A DNA stretch of 64,000 bases from Nocardioides albidus. GTDB taxonomy: Bacteria; Actinomycetota; Actinomycetes; Propionibacteriales; Nocardioidaceae. The notes below the pieces were generated by a model, which was not told where the DNA came from, did not search any database, and saw only the letters and a list, made by a program, of their open reading frames with translations. Shown piece by piece: positions 31,270 to 39,961 of the stretch. The first letter of the stretch is position 1; every line of letters begins with the position of its first letter. The stretch covers positions 413,549-477,548 of the forward strand of contig NZ_VDMP01000024.1 of the NCBI RefSeq assembly GCF_006335005.1, written 5' to 3'. A program made the translations under genes and the position numbers.

Positions 31270-32159
31270 GTCCCGTAGCCGGCGGAGCGACGGTGCCGCC
31301 CTGGGCCCTCGCGGTGGGCGCCATGGTCTCGGTCCAGCTGAGCTCCGCGCTCTCGATGCCGCTCATCGAGGAGGCCGGGCCGGCCGGCACGGCGTGGCTG
31401 CGGCTCAGTCTCGGAGCGGTCGTCTTCCTGGCGATCGGAGGCGCGCGTCTCCGCGGCATCCGGCGCGCCGACCTGCCGGTCCTCTTCGCCCTGGGCGCGA
31501 CCACCGGTCTGATGACCGTCGCCTTCCTGGCCGCGATCGAGCGGATCCCCCTCGGCACGACGGTGGCGATCGAGTTCCTCGGGCCGCTGACGGTGGCCGC
31601 CGTGCGCAGCTCCAGCCGGCGGACCCTCGCCTGGCCGGCGCTCGCCCTCGCCGGGGTCGTCGTCCTCACCCAGCCCTGGCACGGGGAGGTCAACGCACCG
31701 GGCGTGGCCTTCGCGGTCCTCGCCGCGGTGGGCTGGGGCGGCTACATCCTGCTCACCCAGCGGGTCGGCGACCGCTACGCCGGCGTGACCGGGCTGGCGG
31801 TGACGATCCCCGTCGCTGCCGTCGCGACCGCTGTCGTCGGACTCCCCCAGGCCGCTCCGCACCTGACCGTGGACGCCCTCGCGTGGGCGGCGCTCCTCGC
31901 CCTGCTGATGCCGGTGCTCCCGATGGCGCTCGAGATGCTCGCACTGCGCCGGATGACGCACACCGCGTTCGGGACGTTGATGGCGCTCGAGCCCGGGTTC
32001 GGCGCTCTGCTCGGCTTCGCGATCCTCGACCAGGCCCTCTCCCCCGCGCAGGTCGCGGGCATCTCCCTCGTCGTCATCGCGGGGGCCGCGGCCCAGCTCG
32101 GCGGCCGCCGCGAGGATGCGCCCGCCCTCTCCCCGGCGGCGGAGGTGTCGGTCGGCTGA
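31266..32159 (+). CDS. EamA/DMT family transporter (RhtA-like)
   Basis: Ten-helix drug/metabolite superfamily permease of 297 residues in two EamA halves (about 12-135 and 145-275). Sequence blocks such as SSALSMPLIEEAGPAGTAWLRLSLGA and LEPGFGALLGFAILDQALSPAQ resemble RhtA threonine/homoserine exporters. Overlaps the PaiB stop (ATGA). Together with the XRE-cupin regulator it looks like an autoregulated export unit for an amino acid or small amine. Confidence 0.87.
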   Translation: MSPVAGGATVPPWALAVGAMVSVQLSSALSMPLIEEAGPAGTAWLRLSLGAVVFLAIGGARLRGIRRADLPVLFALGATTGLMTVAFLAAIERIPLGTTVAIEFLGPLTVAAVRSSSRRTLAWPALALAGVVVLTQPWHGEVNAPGVAFAVLAAVGWGGYILLTQRVGDRYAGVTGLAVTIPVAAVATAVVGLPQAAPHLTVDALAWAALLALLMPVLPMALEMLALRRMTHTAFGTLMALEPGFGALLGFAILDQALSPAQVAGISLVVIAGAAAQLGGRREDAPALSPAAEVSVG

Positions 32160-32162
32160 CCG

Positions 32163-33485
32163 TCACCAGCCCGGCAGCACCAGCGCCGCCCACACCAGGA
32201 GCGGACCCACGAGGACCACGATCACGCTGTAGGTGAGGATCTGCTTGTAGTAGACCTGCTCCTCGATCGTGTCCGGCCGGTTGGCCAGCATGAGCGCGCC
32301 GTTGGTGGAGAACGGGCTCACGTCGACGATGGTCGACGCGACGGCCAGTGCGGCCACGAACATCGCGGCGGAGATGCCGTGCTCGGCGATGAGCGGGATC
32401 GCGATCGGGATGATCACGGGCAGCAGCGCCGTCGAGGACGCGAACGCCGAGACGACGCCGCCGACGTAGCAGAGCACCAGCGCACCGACCGCGGCCACGC
32501 CGAGGCCGGCCGCCCACTTGCCCACGAACTCCGGGGAGCCCGCCGTGGTCAGGATCGTGGCGTAGGTGCTGACGCCCGCGACCAGCAGGACGGTCGGCCA
32601 GGCGATCTGCTTGACGGCGTCCTTGTGCTCCTCGGCGGAGAGCATGGCGAGGATGACGGCCGCGGTGATCGAGGTGAACCCGATGTTCTTGTCGAAGACC
32701 AGCGCGATGGTCGCGACCGCGACGAAGGCGACCAGGGTCAAGACCTGGTCGAGGCGCGCGCCCTGCGCACGGGTGCCGACCGGCGTCGCGGCGCCCGTCC
32801 CCCGGGCCGCGACCGGCGTGCCGCCGCGGTGCAGGTCGTCGGAGACCGTCGTGCCCTCGTCCGTGGGATCGATCCGGACCGAGAGCAGCTTGGTCCCGCC
32901 GAGCAGGAAGAACAGGATGGCGGCCATCAGCGTGTTGACCACCAGGCTGGCCAGGAAGATCGTGAGCTCGCTGTCAGGCAGCCCGGACTCCTTCATCACC
33001 GAGTTGGTGATCGAGCCGTAGATGCTGATCGGCGAGAACCCGCCGGCCTGCGCGCCGTGCACGACCATCATGCCCATCATCAGCGGGCTGATCCGGTAGC
33101 GACCGGCGAAGCCGAGGGCGACCGGGCCGATGATCGCGCAGGCCGCGGGGCTGACGGCGCCGATCGCGGTGAGCAGCGCCGTGACGGCGAACATCACCCA
33201 CGGGATGAAGGCGACCCGGCCGCCGACCGCGCGCACCGCGGATCTGACGATCAGATCGACGGTGCCGTTGTTGCGCGCGATCGCGAACAGATAGGTGACC
33301 CCGATCAGCGTCAGGATGAGGTCACCGCTGACCCCGGCCAGGATCTCCTTCTCGTCCAGATCGAGCGAGTACATGCCGACCAGCCAGGCGGCGACGTACG
33401 CCAGCGCGCCCATGTTGATCGGCAACAGGGTGCCGATGACGAACAGTGCGACGAGCGCGAGGATTGCGACCCATTCCGGTCCCAT
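32163..33485 (-). CDS. SLC13/MatC-type dicarboxylate carrier
   Basis: Integral membrane carrier of 440 residues with about 11-12 helices and an internal hydrophilic loop at about 210-245. The N-terminal part (LPINMGALAYVAAWLVGMY, VTYLFAIARNNGTVDLI) is typical of the MatC N-terminal domain; MatC imports malonate or related dicarboxylates in rhizobia. The family inverted repeats SPISIYGSITN and SPFSTNGALML are both present. Divergent from a GntR/FadR regulator 120 bp away, as in mat clusters, but matA/matB are absent. Confidence 0.83.
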   Translation of the reverse strand: MGPEWVAILALVALFVIGTLLPINMGALAYVAAWLVGMYSLDLDEKEILAGVSGDLILTLIGVTYLFAIARNNGTVDLIVRSAVRAVGGRVAFIPWVMFAVTALLTAIGAVSPAACAIIGPVALGFAGRYRISPLMMGMMVVHGAQAGGFSPISIYGSITNSVMKESGLPDSELTIFLASLVVNTLMAAILFFLLGGTKLLSVRIDPTDEGTTVSDDLHRGGTPVAARGTGAATPVGTRAQGARLDQVLTLVAFVAVATIALVFDKNIGFTSITAAVILAMLSAEEHKDAVKQIAWPTVLLVAGVSTYATILTTAGSPEFVGKWAAGLGVAAVGALVLCYVGGVVSAFASSTALLPVIIPIAIPLIAEHGISAAMFVAALAVASTIVDVSPFSTNGALMLANRPDTIEEQVYYKQILTYSVIVVLVGPLLVWAALVLPGW

Positions 33486-33570
33486 GGGGTTCCACCTTCT
33501 CCGAGATCGGCCCGCGGGCCGGTGCGAGTGATCCGGGCCACACCCTACGTGGTTCAGTGGACTAGCCAAT

Positions 33571-33605
33571 AGGACACTTCCTCCGATTGTCAATAAGATG
33601 ACGGG
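33571..33605 (+). promoter_or_regulatory. Promoter of the GntR/FadR gene and possible operator
   Basis: TAAGAT at 33594-33599 ends 6 bases before the ATG (33606), giving a probable leaderless transcript; AGGACA at 33571-33576 is a weak -35 with 17-bp spacing. ATTGTCAAT (33586-33594), a short palindrome, overlaps it and could be the regulator's half-site cluster. Confidence 0.4.
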
Positions 33606-34310
33606 ATGCCCGACCCCGGACGTCCGCTCCCGCCGAAGGTGACCCGGACCCGCCTCTACGAGCAGGTGGCCGAGCAGATCACGACCTGGGCCGCCCAGAG
33701 CGGGCTCACCGTCGGCGACCGGCTGCCGCCGGAGCGCGAGCTCGCCGTCCAGCTCGGGGTCAGCCGGGCCACCCTGAGCCAGGCCCTGGTCGCCCTCGAG
33801 GTCGTCGGCGTGGTGGCGGTGCGCCACGGCGACGGCACGGTGCTGGTCCGACCGACCACGGCCTCCATCGGCCAGGCCATCCGCGCACACGCCAGCCGGC
33901 TGCCCGAGATCCTCGAGACCCGTGACGCGCTGGAGACGAAGCTCGCCGCGCTCGCCGCCGAGCGTCGTACCGACGACGACCTGGCCGCCATCGAGGCCGC
34001 GCTCGCCGAGATGGAGGCCGACGTCGAGGCCGGCGGCCGCGGGGTCGAGGGCGACCAGCGCTTCCACGCCGCGGTGACCGCCGCCAGCCACTCCGCCCTC
34101 CTCGCGCGGCTGATGGTCGAGATCGCGCCGCTGGTCACCGAGTCGCGCCTAGAGTCGCTCTCCCAGCCCGGACGCCCGCGCGCCTCGCTCGCGGGCCACC
34201 GGCGCATCGCCGCGGCCATCGTCGCCGGCGATCCGGCCGCGGCGGCAGCGGCGATGCACGACCACATCGGCATGGTCAGCGACGTCGCCCTCCTCCGCGA
34301 GGGCCAGTGA
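33606..34310 (+). CDS. GntR/FadR family regulator with FCD domain
   Basis: FadR-type regulator of 234 residues. N-terminal winged helix at about 12-80 (LPPERELAVQLGVSRATLSQALVAL) and an all-helical FCD ligand domain at about 95-225, with metal-ligand-type residues in DALETKLA, FHAAVTAASH and HRRIAAAI. FCD regulators usually respond to carboxylic acids, which fits the divergent MatC-like carrier. Overlaps the TSUP permease gene by 4 bp. Confidence 0.9.
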   Translation: MPDPGRPLPPKVTRTRLYEQVAEQITTWAAQSGLTVGDRLPPERELAVQLGVSRATLSQALVALEVVGVVAVRHGDGTVLVRPTTASIGQAIRAHASRLPEILETRDALETKLAALAAERRTDDDLAAIEAALAEMEADVEAGGRGVEGDQRFHAAVTAASHSALLARLMVEIAPLVTESRLESLSQPGRPRASLAGHRRIAAAIVAGDPAAAAAAMHDHIGMVSDVALLREGQ

Positions 34311-35065
34311 CCGGGCTCGAGCAGCTCGCCGTCCTGGGGGCCGGACTGGGAGCCGGCATCCTCAGCTCGACCGTCGGCGTCGCCTCGCTCCTCAGCTTCC
34401 CCGTCCTCGTCGGCCTCGGGCTCCCGCCCGTGGTCGCCAACGCCTCGAACACGGTGGGCCTGATCCCAGCGGGGCTGAGCGGCTCCTTCGGCTACCGCGC
34501 CGAGCTGCGCGAGCACCCCCGCATCACGCGGGTGATCCTCACCTGCTGCGCCCTCGGCGCCGTGGTCGGCGCCGCGCTGCTCCTGGCCCTGCCTGCGGCC
34601 GCCTTCGAGGCCGCCGTCCCGTGGCTGATCCTGCTCGCCTGCGGCCTGGTCGGAGTGCAGCCCTGGGTCTCGCGCGGCCTGGCCCGCTACCGCGACGCGG
34701 GCGACGCCCCCCGTCACCACCTCTCGCCGCTCACCACCGCCTTCGCCGGCCTCACCGGCGTGTACGGCGGCTACTTCGGCGCCGGTGCGGGCGTGATGAT
34801 GGTCGCCGTGCTCGGTCTCGGCACCGACGTGGAGCTCCGCGTCGTCAACGCCCTCAAGACGCTCTCCCTGCTCGCCGGCAACCTCGTGGCCGGGCTGATC
34901 TTCGTCGTCGTCGCGGATCTCGACTGGGCCGCGGTGGGACTGCTCGCCGCCGGCTCGGTGGTCGGCGGCTACCTCGGCGCCCGGATCGGGCGGCGACTGC
35001 CGTCCGGCGTGTTCCGGGCGGCCGTGGTGCTGGCGGGCGTGGCCGTCGCCGTGCTCATGCTCTGA
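34307..35065 (+). CDS. Sulfite exporter TauE/SafE (TSUP) family permease
   Basis: Eight-helix TSUP permease of 252 residues with the two family repeats: LGAGLGAGILSSTVGVASLLSFP near the start and TGVYGGYFGAGAGVMMVAVLGL at about 150. The GTG start overlaps the regulator stop (GTGA). TSUP proteins export sulfite, sulfoacetate, or take up organic acids; coupling to a carboxylate-type regulator favours an organic anion (inference). The 3' end overlaps the convergent monooxygenase-like gene by 11 bp. Confidence 0.87.
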   Translation: MTGLEQLAVLGAGLGAGILSSTVGVASLLSFPVLVGLGLPPVVANASNTVGLIPAGLSGSFGYRAELREHPRITRVILTCCALGAVVGAALLLALPAAAFEAAVPWLILLACGLVGVQPWVSRGLARYRDAGDAPRHHLSPLTTAFAGLTGVYGGYFGAGAGVMMVAVLGLGTDVELRVVNALKTLSLLAGNLVAGLIFVVVADLDWAAVGLLAAGSVVGGYLGARIGRRLPSGVFRAAVVLAGVAVAVLML

Positions 35066-35363
35066 GGTCTCCCAGGGGCACGTCGACAAAGTGCTCCACG
35101 ACCGGGAACGGGTCGTAGAACCGGTGCAGGAGGGCCCGCCACTCGTCGTACTGCGGGGATCCGCGGAAGCCCTCGGTGTGGTCCTCGACGGTGTCCCACT
35201 CGACGAGCAGCAGGTAGTGGCTCGGCGACTCGAGCGAGCGGCGCAGGGCCAGGCCACGGAAGCCCGGCATCGAGGAGATGATCGACCGGGCCTGCCCGAA
35301 GGCGGCCTCGAAGTCAGCCTCCTGGCCGGGGAGAACGGGCAGGACGGCGTGTTCGAGGATCAT
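35055..35363 (-). CDS. Antibiotic biosynthesis monooxygenase (ABM) domain protein
   Basis: Small ferredoxin-like ABM-superfamily protein of 102 residues (EHAVLPVLPGQEADFEAAFGQA, GFRGLALRRSLESPSHYLLLVEWD). Members include cofactor-free monooxygenases and heme-degrading enzymes as well as many of unknown role. No active-site evidence. The ATG at 35363 is the only good start. Confidence 0.8.
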   Translation of the reverse strand: MILEHAVLPVLPGQEADFEAAFGQARSIISSMPGFRGLALRRSLESPSHYLLLVEWDTVEDHTEGFRGSPQYDEWRALLHRFYDPFPVVEHFVDVPLGDLRA

Positions 35364-35414
35364 GGTCCCAGCCTCTCATCGGACGCGCCCGGCGAGAGCC
35401 TCACCCCGGCCCGC

Positions 35415-36002
35415 TCAGGGCGCGCGTACGCCGTCGATGATGCTGGTCACGAGACCCTCGACCCAGGCGTCGTCGACGGCGTCGCGACCCCGGAGCACGA
35501 TCGCCACCAGGGTGCTCCCGAAGACGATCTCGATGAACAGCCCGAGGTCGACATCGGGGCGCGCCTCCCCCCGCTCGACGGCCTCGTCCAGCCGGACGGC
35601 GAGACTCTCCCAGCCCGACGACAGCAGGCGCGCACTGAGCTCCTGCTCCAGGGCATGGTCGGCCATCAGCTCCCCCAGCAGCGCGGGGATCGCCCGACGA
35701 CCCGCGGGCGAGCCGACCACCGCGAGGCAGCTCTCGACGACCGCTCGCACCTGCGCGCGGAGGTCTCCGACGGAGCCCGGGTCGACCACGGCCGACGACG
35801 GGAAGACCGCCTCGTGGACCAGGTGGGCCTTGGACGCCCAGCGGCGGCGGATCGCCGGGACCGACGTACCGGCCCGCTCGGCGATCGCCCGGAAGGTCAG
35901 GTCGGCGTAGCCCATCTCCGCCACCAGGTCGCAGGTCGCGGCCAGCACGGCCTCGTCGATCCGAGCGTCCCGGGGGCGGCCGGCGCCGGCGGTCTCACTC
36001 AT
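35415..36002 (-). CDS. TetR/AcrR family transcriptional regulator
   Basis: Regulator of 195 residues with HTH at about 20-60 (DLTFRAIAERAGTSVPAIRRRWASKAHLV) and a TetR_C ligand domain. The ATG at 36002 is preferred over the GTG three codons upstream because GAGGTGG precedes it. Divergent from an acyl-CoA synthetase gene; the 14-bp tandem repeat in between may be its operator, making the fatty/aryl acid activation genes its likely targets. Confidence 0.88.
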   Translation of the reverse strand: MSETAGAGRPRDARIDEAVLAATCDLVAEMGYADLTFRAIAERAGTSVPAIRRRWASKAHLVHEAVFPSSAVVDPGSVGDLRAQVRAVVESCLAVVGSPAGRRAIPALLGELMADHALEQELSARLLSSGWESLAVRLDEAVERGEARPDVDLGLFIEIVFGSTLVAIVLRGRDAVDDAWVEGLVTSIIDGVRAP

Positions 36003-36028
36003 CGCTGCCACCTCCTCTCCCCGAGCAC

Positions 36029-36056
36029 GGAGTCATTGTCGCGGAGTCATTGTCGC
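36029..36056. repeat. Two tandem 14-bp repeats between TetR and acyl-CoA synthetase genes
   Basis: GGAGTCATTGTCGC occurs twice head-to-tail without a gap, 27 bp upstream of the TetR ATG and just before a promoter-like TTGACG (36064-36069) with TATGTT (36087-36092) at 17-bp spacing for the acyl-CoA synthetase gene. Candidate regulator binding site. Confidence 0.55.
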
Positions 36057-36135
36057 GAACCCCTTGACGCCGATCGCCACCGTATTTATGTTTCGTATCA
36101 CAACGCAATGTAATCCGGATCACCCTGGAGCGCCA

Positions 36136-37785
36136 GTGACACCCGCCTTCGCCCACAGCTCGGTCGCCGAGTTGCTCCTCGCCCGCGCCGAGGACGACCA
36201 CCCCGCCCTGCTGTTCGGGGACGAGACCCTCAGCTGGCGCGAGTTCGTCGCGGGCGCCCACGAGCGGGCTGCCGTGCTGACGGCCCTGCGCCGGCCGGGG
36301 CCGTGGCACGTCGGCGTCCTCATGGACAACGACCCGGAGTACCTGCTGCTCATCGCAGCGGCCGCCCTGTCCGGTGCGACCATCGTGGGCGTCAACCCGA
36401 CCCGGCGCGGTGCCGAGCTGACCGCCGACATCCGGGGCACCGACATCCAGACCCTGATCGTGGGTACGACGCACCGCGCGCTGGTCGACGGCCTCGACCT
36501 CGCGGGCGTCGACGTGCTCGACCAGGACGGCGACCGCTATCGCGAACTGCTCGCCGACGCCGCCGTGAACCCGGTGCGCACCACCGCTCCTCCGGGCATG
36601 GCGCACACCCTGCTGCTGCTGTTCACCTCCGGCTCGACCGGCGCTCCCAAGGCCGTCGTCTGCTCGTCGTTCCGGCTCGCGGTGATCGGACAGCTCAACG
36701 TGCACGGCCTCACCCGCGACGACGTCGCCTACAACGCGATGCCGCTGTTCCACGGCAACGCCCTGATGGCGGCCTGGGCACCCATCCTCGTCGTCGGCGG
36801 CACCTACGCCCTGCGCGAGCGGTTCTCGGCGTCCGGCTTCCTGCCCGACGTCCAGCGCTTCGGCGCCACCTTCTTCAACTACGTCGGGCGGGCGCTGTCC
36901 TACGTCCTGGCCCAGCCCGAGAGCCCCAGCGAGCGCGACAACAGGCTCCGCTTCGGCTTCGGCACCGAGGCCTCGACCCGCGACCGCGAGGAGTTCCAGC
37001 GGCGCTTCGGGTGCCGCATCGTCGAGTCCTACGGGTCCTCCGAGGGCGTCTGCACCATCCTGCGCGACGAGAGCACTCCCCCGGGCGCGCTCGGCCGCCC
37101 CGACCCCGCCATGGGCCTGGTCATCGTCGGCGCCGACGGCGAGGAGGCTCCGCCCGCGTCCATCGCCGACGACGGCCGACTCCTCAACGCGGCCGAGGCG
37201 ATCGGCGAGATCGTCGTGCGCGGAGGCGCCGCCCGGTTCGAGGGCTACTACAACAACCCCGGGGCGATGGCCGCCAAGGTGCGCGACGGCGACTACTGGA
37301 CCGGCGACCTCGCGTACGCCGACGCCGACGGCAACTTCTGGTTCGCCGGCCGCAACTCCGACTGGATCCGCGTGGACAGCGAGAACTTCGCCACCGCGCC
37401 GATCGAGCGCATCCTCGCCCGCCATCCGGCGGTCGCCACCGCCGTGGTGTACGGCGTCCCCGACCCGCGGACCGGTGACGAGGTGATGGCGTCCCTCCTG
37501 CTCCTGCCGGACGCCCGGCTGGACCCCGACGATCTCGACCGCTTCCTCGAGGACCAGCCCGACCTCGGCACCAAGTGGCGTCCGCGCCTCGTGCGCGTGG
37601 TCGAGGACCTCCCCCTGACCGGGACCGGCAAGCTCGACAAGCGGGCCCTGCGCGGCCAGGCGTGGCTGGTCGACGACCCCGTCTACGTGCACACCGAACG
37701 GGGCTATCGCCCCTTCACCGCACAGGACCGGTCCGAGCGCGAGGCCGCGTTCACCGCCCACGGGCGCCAGTCCCTGCTCCCCTGA
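36136..37785 (+). CDS. Acyl-CoA synthetase (ANL superfamily, FadD17-like)
   Basis: Adenylate-forming ligase of 549 residues that activates a carboxylic acid as acyl-AMP and then acyl-CoA. Phosphate-binding loop at about 163-174 (FTSGSTGAPKAV), YGSSEG at about 297, TGDLAYAD followed by the hinge GRNSDWIRVDSENF, and C-terminal catalytic Lys in TGTGKLDKRA. It resembles mycobacterial FadD17. GTG at 36136 is chosen because GGAG sits 6 bases before it and conserved sequence begins directly after; the upstream open frame covers the promoter. Divergent from TetR; a SnoaL-like gene follows. Confidence 0.88.
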   Translation: MTPAFAHSSVAELLLARAEDDHPALLFGDETLSWREFVAGAHERAAVLTALRRPGPWHVGVLMDNDPEYLLLIAAAALSGATIVGVNPTRRGAELTADIRGTDIQTLIVGTTHRALVDGLDLAGVDVLDQDGDRYRELLADAAVNPVRTTAPPGMAHTLLLLFTSGSTGAPKAVVCSSFRLAVIGQLNVHGLTRDDVAYNAMPLFHGNALMAAWAPILVVGGTYALRERFSASGFLPDVQRFGATFFNYVGRALSYVLAQPESPSERDNRLRFGFGTEASTRDREEFQRRFGCRIVESYGSSEGVCTILRDESTPPGALGRPDPAMGLVIVGADGEEAPPASIADDGRLLNAAEAIGEIVVRGGAARFEGYYNNPGAMAAKVRDGDYWTGDLAYADADGNFWFAGRNSDWIRVDSENFATAPIERILARHPAVATAVVYGVPDPRTGDEVMASLLLLPDARLDPDDLDRFLEDQPDLGTKWRPRLVRVVEDLPLTGTGKLDKRALRGQAWLVDDPVYVHTERGYRPFTAQDRSEREAAFTAHGRQSLLP

Positions 37786-37806
37786 CCCTTCACGAAAGGC
37801 ATCGCC

Positions 37807-38358
37807 ATGATCGAGCTCAACCGCAGTCACCTCGTCGACTTCATCAGCAAGCGCCTCGCGACCACCGAGTCGTCACGCCAGCGCACGATGCTCGAGCGGA
37901 TGCGCGTCCACGCCGCCGCCGAGCGCGACGGCGACCTCGAGACCCTCGTCGGGACGCTCGGCGAGGCCACGAACTACCACTTCTGGGAGCTGTCGGGGGA
38001 CGTCGGCCCCAAGACCCGCGAGGGCGTCGCCGACTACTACCGCAACCTGGTCGAGAACAACGGCCACGTGCTGGAGTTCTTCTGCGAGCGGATGGTCGTC
38101 GATGACGACTGCATCGTCATCGAGGGCGTTCTCACGCTCATCCAGCCGGGCGCCCTGATGGTCCAGCACCCGATGGCCGCCGGCTTCGCCGAGGCCGACA
38201 AGAACTACCTGATCAAGATGCGCAACGTGATCTTCTGGTCCTTCGACGAGGACCTGATGATCGTCGCCGAGGACTCCTACACCGGCGGGCCGATCGAGAT
38301 GCGGGTCCTCGAGGACCACGAGCTCCCGGCCGACTTCGTCGCGCTCACCGCGAGCTGA
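37807..38358 (+). CDS. NTF2/SnoaL-like protein
   Basis: NTF2-like protein of 183 residues (TMLERMRVHAAAERDGDLETLVGTL, YYRNLVENNGHVLEFFCERMVVDDDCIVIEG). It starts 21 bp after the acyl-CoA synthetase gene with GAAAGG before the ATG, so it belongs to that transcript. Such proteins often serve as hydratases or isomerases in steroid or polyketide-like pathways; the role here is unknown. Overlaps the convergent LLM gene by 14 bp. Confidence 0.78.
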   Translation: MIELNRSHLVDFISKRLATTESSRQRTMLERMRVHAAAERDGDLETLVGTLGEATNYHFWELSGDVGPKTREGVADYYRNLVENNGHVLEFFCERMVVDDDCIVIEGVLTLIQPGALMVQHPMAAGFAEADKNYLIKMRNVIFWSFDEDLMIVAEDSYTGGPIEMRVLEDHELPADFVALTAS

Positions 38359-39214
38359 CGCGCGGCAACGCGTCCTCGACGACCGCGGCGGCCCACGCCT
38401 CCGGGTCGTCTCCGGAGGGCATCAGCGCGGCGAGCGTGACCCCGAGGCCGTCGTACCGCTCCATCTCGCGGGCGAACCGGTCGCTCTCGGCGACCGGGTC
38501 GCCGAACCACAGGATGGTCTTGCGGATCTCGTCGTAGTCGCGGCCGACGTCGTCGCAGTGGCGGCGCAGCACCTCCAGCTTGGCGGCCACGCCGTCGACG
38601 CCGTCGCCGGTGAACAGGTTGCAGGCGTCGGCGTACTGCGCCACCAGGCGCAGCGTCTTGCGCTCGCCCTGACCGCCGATCATCACCGGAACCCGGCCGG
38701 CGACGGGCGGTGGGACGCAGATCGTCTCGGCGAGCCGGTAGTGCTCGCCCTCGAACGGACCGTCATCGGGGCTCCACATCTGCCGGCAGACCCGCAGCGT
38801 CTCCTCGAGCCGTCCGAAGCGCTCCGCCAGCGGCGGGAAGGGGACGCCGAGGCCCGCGTGCTCCCGGTCGTACCAGGCGGCGCCGATGCCGAGCCAGGCC
38901 CGGCCGCCCGACAGCACGTCGAGCGTCGTGACGATCTTCGCGAGGAGCCCGGGGTGCCGGTAGGTGACGCCGGTGACGAGCAGGCCGAGGCCCATCCGCT
39001 CGGTGCGTCCGGCGAGATAGCCGAGTGTGGTGTAGCCCTCGAGCATCGGCTCCTGCGGACCTCCCGACATCTCCATCTGGAAGTAGTGGTCCATCACCGT
39101 GAAGAGCGCGATCCCACCGTCGTCCGCGATCCGCGCGGTCGCGCCGAGCCGGTCGGCGAGGAGGCGGTCCCACTCGGGGTGGCTGAAGCTTGCGTAGTGG
39201 ATGCCCAGGTCCAT
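38345..39214 (-). CDS. F420-dependent LLM class oxidoreductase
   Basis: Luciferase-like TIM-barrel oxidoreductase of 289 residues, TIGR03560-like subgroup. Landmarks: TVMDHYFQM, the non-prolyl cis-peptide region LGLLVTGVTYRHPGLLAKIVTTLD, GRAWLGIGAAWYDREHAGLG and VPVMIGGQGERKTLRLVAQYADACN. These fit F420 rather than FMN use. ATG at 39214 is chosen over TTG at 39223. Substrate unknown. Confidence 0.88.
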   Translation of the reverse strand: MDLGIHYASFSHPEWDRLLADRLGATARIADDGGIALFTVMDHYFQMEMSGGPQEPMLEGYTTLGYLAGRTERMGLGLLVTGVTYRHPGLLAKIVTTLDVLSGGRAWLGIGAAWYDREHAGLGVPFPPLAERFGRLEETLRVCRQMWSPDDGPFEGEHYRLAETICVPPPVAGRVPVMIGGQGERKTLRLVAQYADACNLFTGDGVDGVAAKLEVLRRHCDDVGRDYDEIRKTILWFGDPVAESDRFAREMERYDGLGVTLAALMPSGDDPEAWAAAVVEDALPRVSSR

Positions 39215-39256
39215 GCGCGCCAACCTACGCCCGCGGCGCTGCGTACGATGCGGCCC

Positions 39257-39961
39257 ATGCGCTCACGCCTGCTCACCGGTGTCCCGGCCCTGCTCCTGCT
39301 CGCCACGCTGTCCGCCTGCGGCGACGACAAGGCCGAGGACTCCGCGACCGATCAGGACGCCGGGGCCGCCGCCTGCGACTGGACGGAGACGGGTGACCCG
39401 GCGCGCGAGGTCGATCTCCCCCCGAAGACGTCGAGCTACAGCGGCGACGTCCCGGTCGTCCTGACGACCTCCGTCGGCGAGCTCAAGGTCACCCTCGACG
39501 CCGACCGGGCGCCGTGCACCGTCGCCTCCTTCGCGTCCCTGGCGGAGCAGGGCTATTACGACGACACGTCCTGCCACCGCCAGGGCAACGACCCGGGCTT
39601 CGAGTTCCTCCAGTGCGGAGACCCCTACTTCGACCCGACGGCGGCCGACGCCGACCCGAAGACCGGCACCGGCGGCCCCGGCTACACCATCCCCGACGAG
39701 GTCGACGGCAGCGAGACCTATCCGGCCGGCACCCTCGCCATGGCCAACACCGGAGCGCCCCACAGCGGAGGCGGCCAGTTCTTCATCGTCTTCGGCGACT
39801 CCCAGTTCCCGCCGGACTACACCGTGTGGGGCCACCTCGACGAGGCGTCCCTGGAGACGCTGAGGAAGGCGACCGCCAGCGGCAACGACGGCTACTGGGC
39901 GCAGAGCGGCGGCGGCCGCCCGAACACCCCGGTCACCTTCGAGAGCATCAAGGTCGGCTGA
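39257..39961 (+). CDS. Cyclophilin-type peptidyl-prolyl isomerase lipoprotein
   Basis: Exported peptidyl-prolyl cis-trans isomerase of 234 residues. A lipoprotein signal peptide ends in the lipobox LSAC at about residues 17-20. After an acidic linker (about 21-60) comes a cyclophilin domain (VVLTTSVGELKVTLDADRAPCTVASFASLAEQGYYDDTSCHR, GGQFFIVFGD). TACGAT at 39245-39250 positions a transcript start at about 39257, so the second ATG is chosen as a leaderless start (39248 is the alternative). It probably folds secreted proteins outside the membrane, attached through Lnt-processed lipid. Confidence 0.88.
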   Translation: MRSRLLTGVPALLLLATLSACGDDKAEDSATDQDAGAAACDWTETGDPAREVDLPPKTSSYSGDVPVVLTTSVGELKVTLDADRAPCTVASFASLAEQGYYDDTSCHRQGNDPGFEFLQCGDPYFDPTAADADPKTGTGGPGYTIPDEVDGSETYPAGTLAMANTGAPHSGGGQFFIVFGDSQFPPDYTVWGHLDEASLETLRKATASGNDGYWAQSGGGRPNTPVTFESIKVG

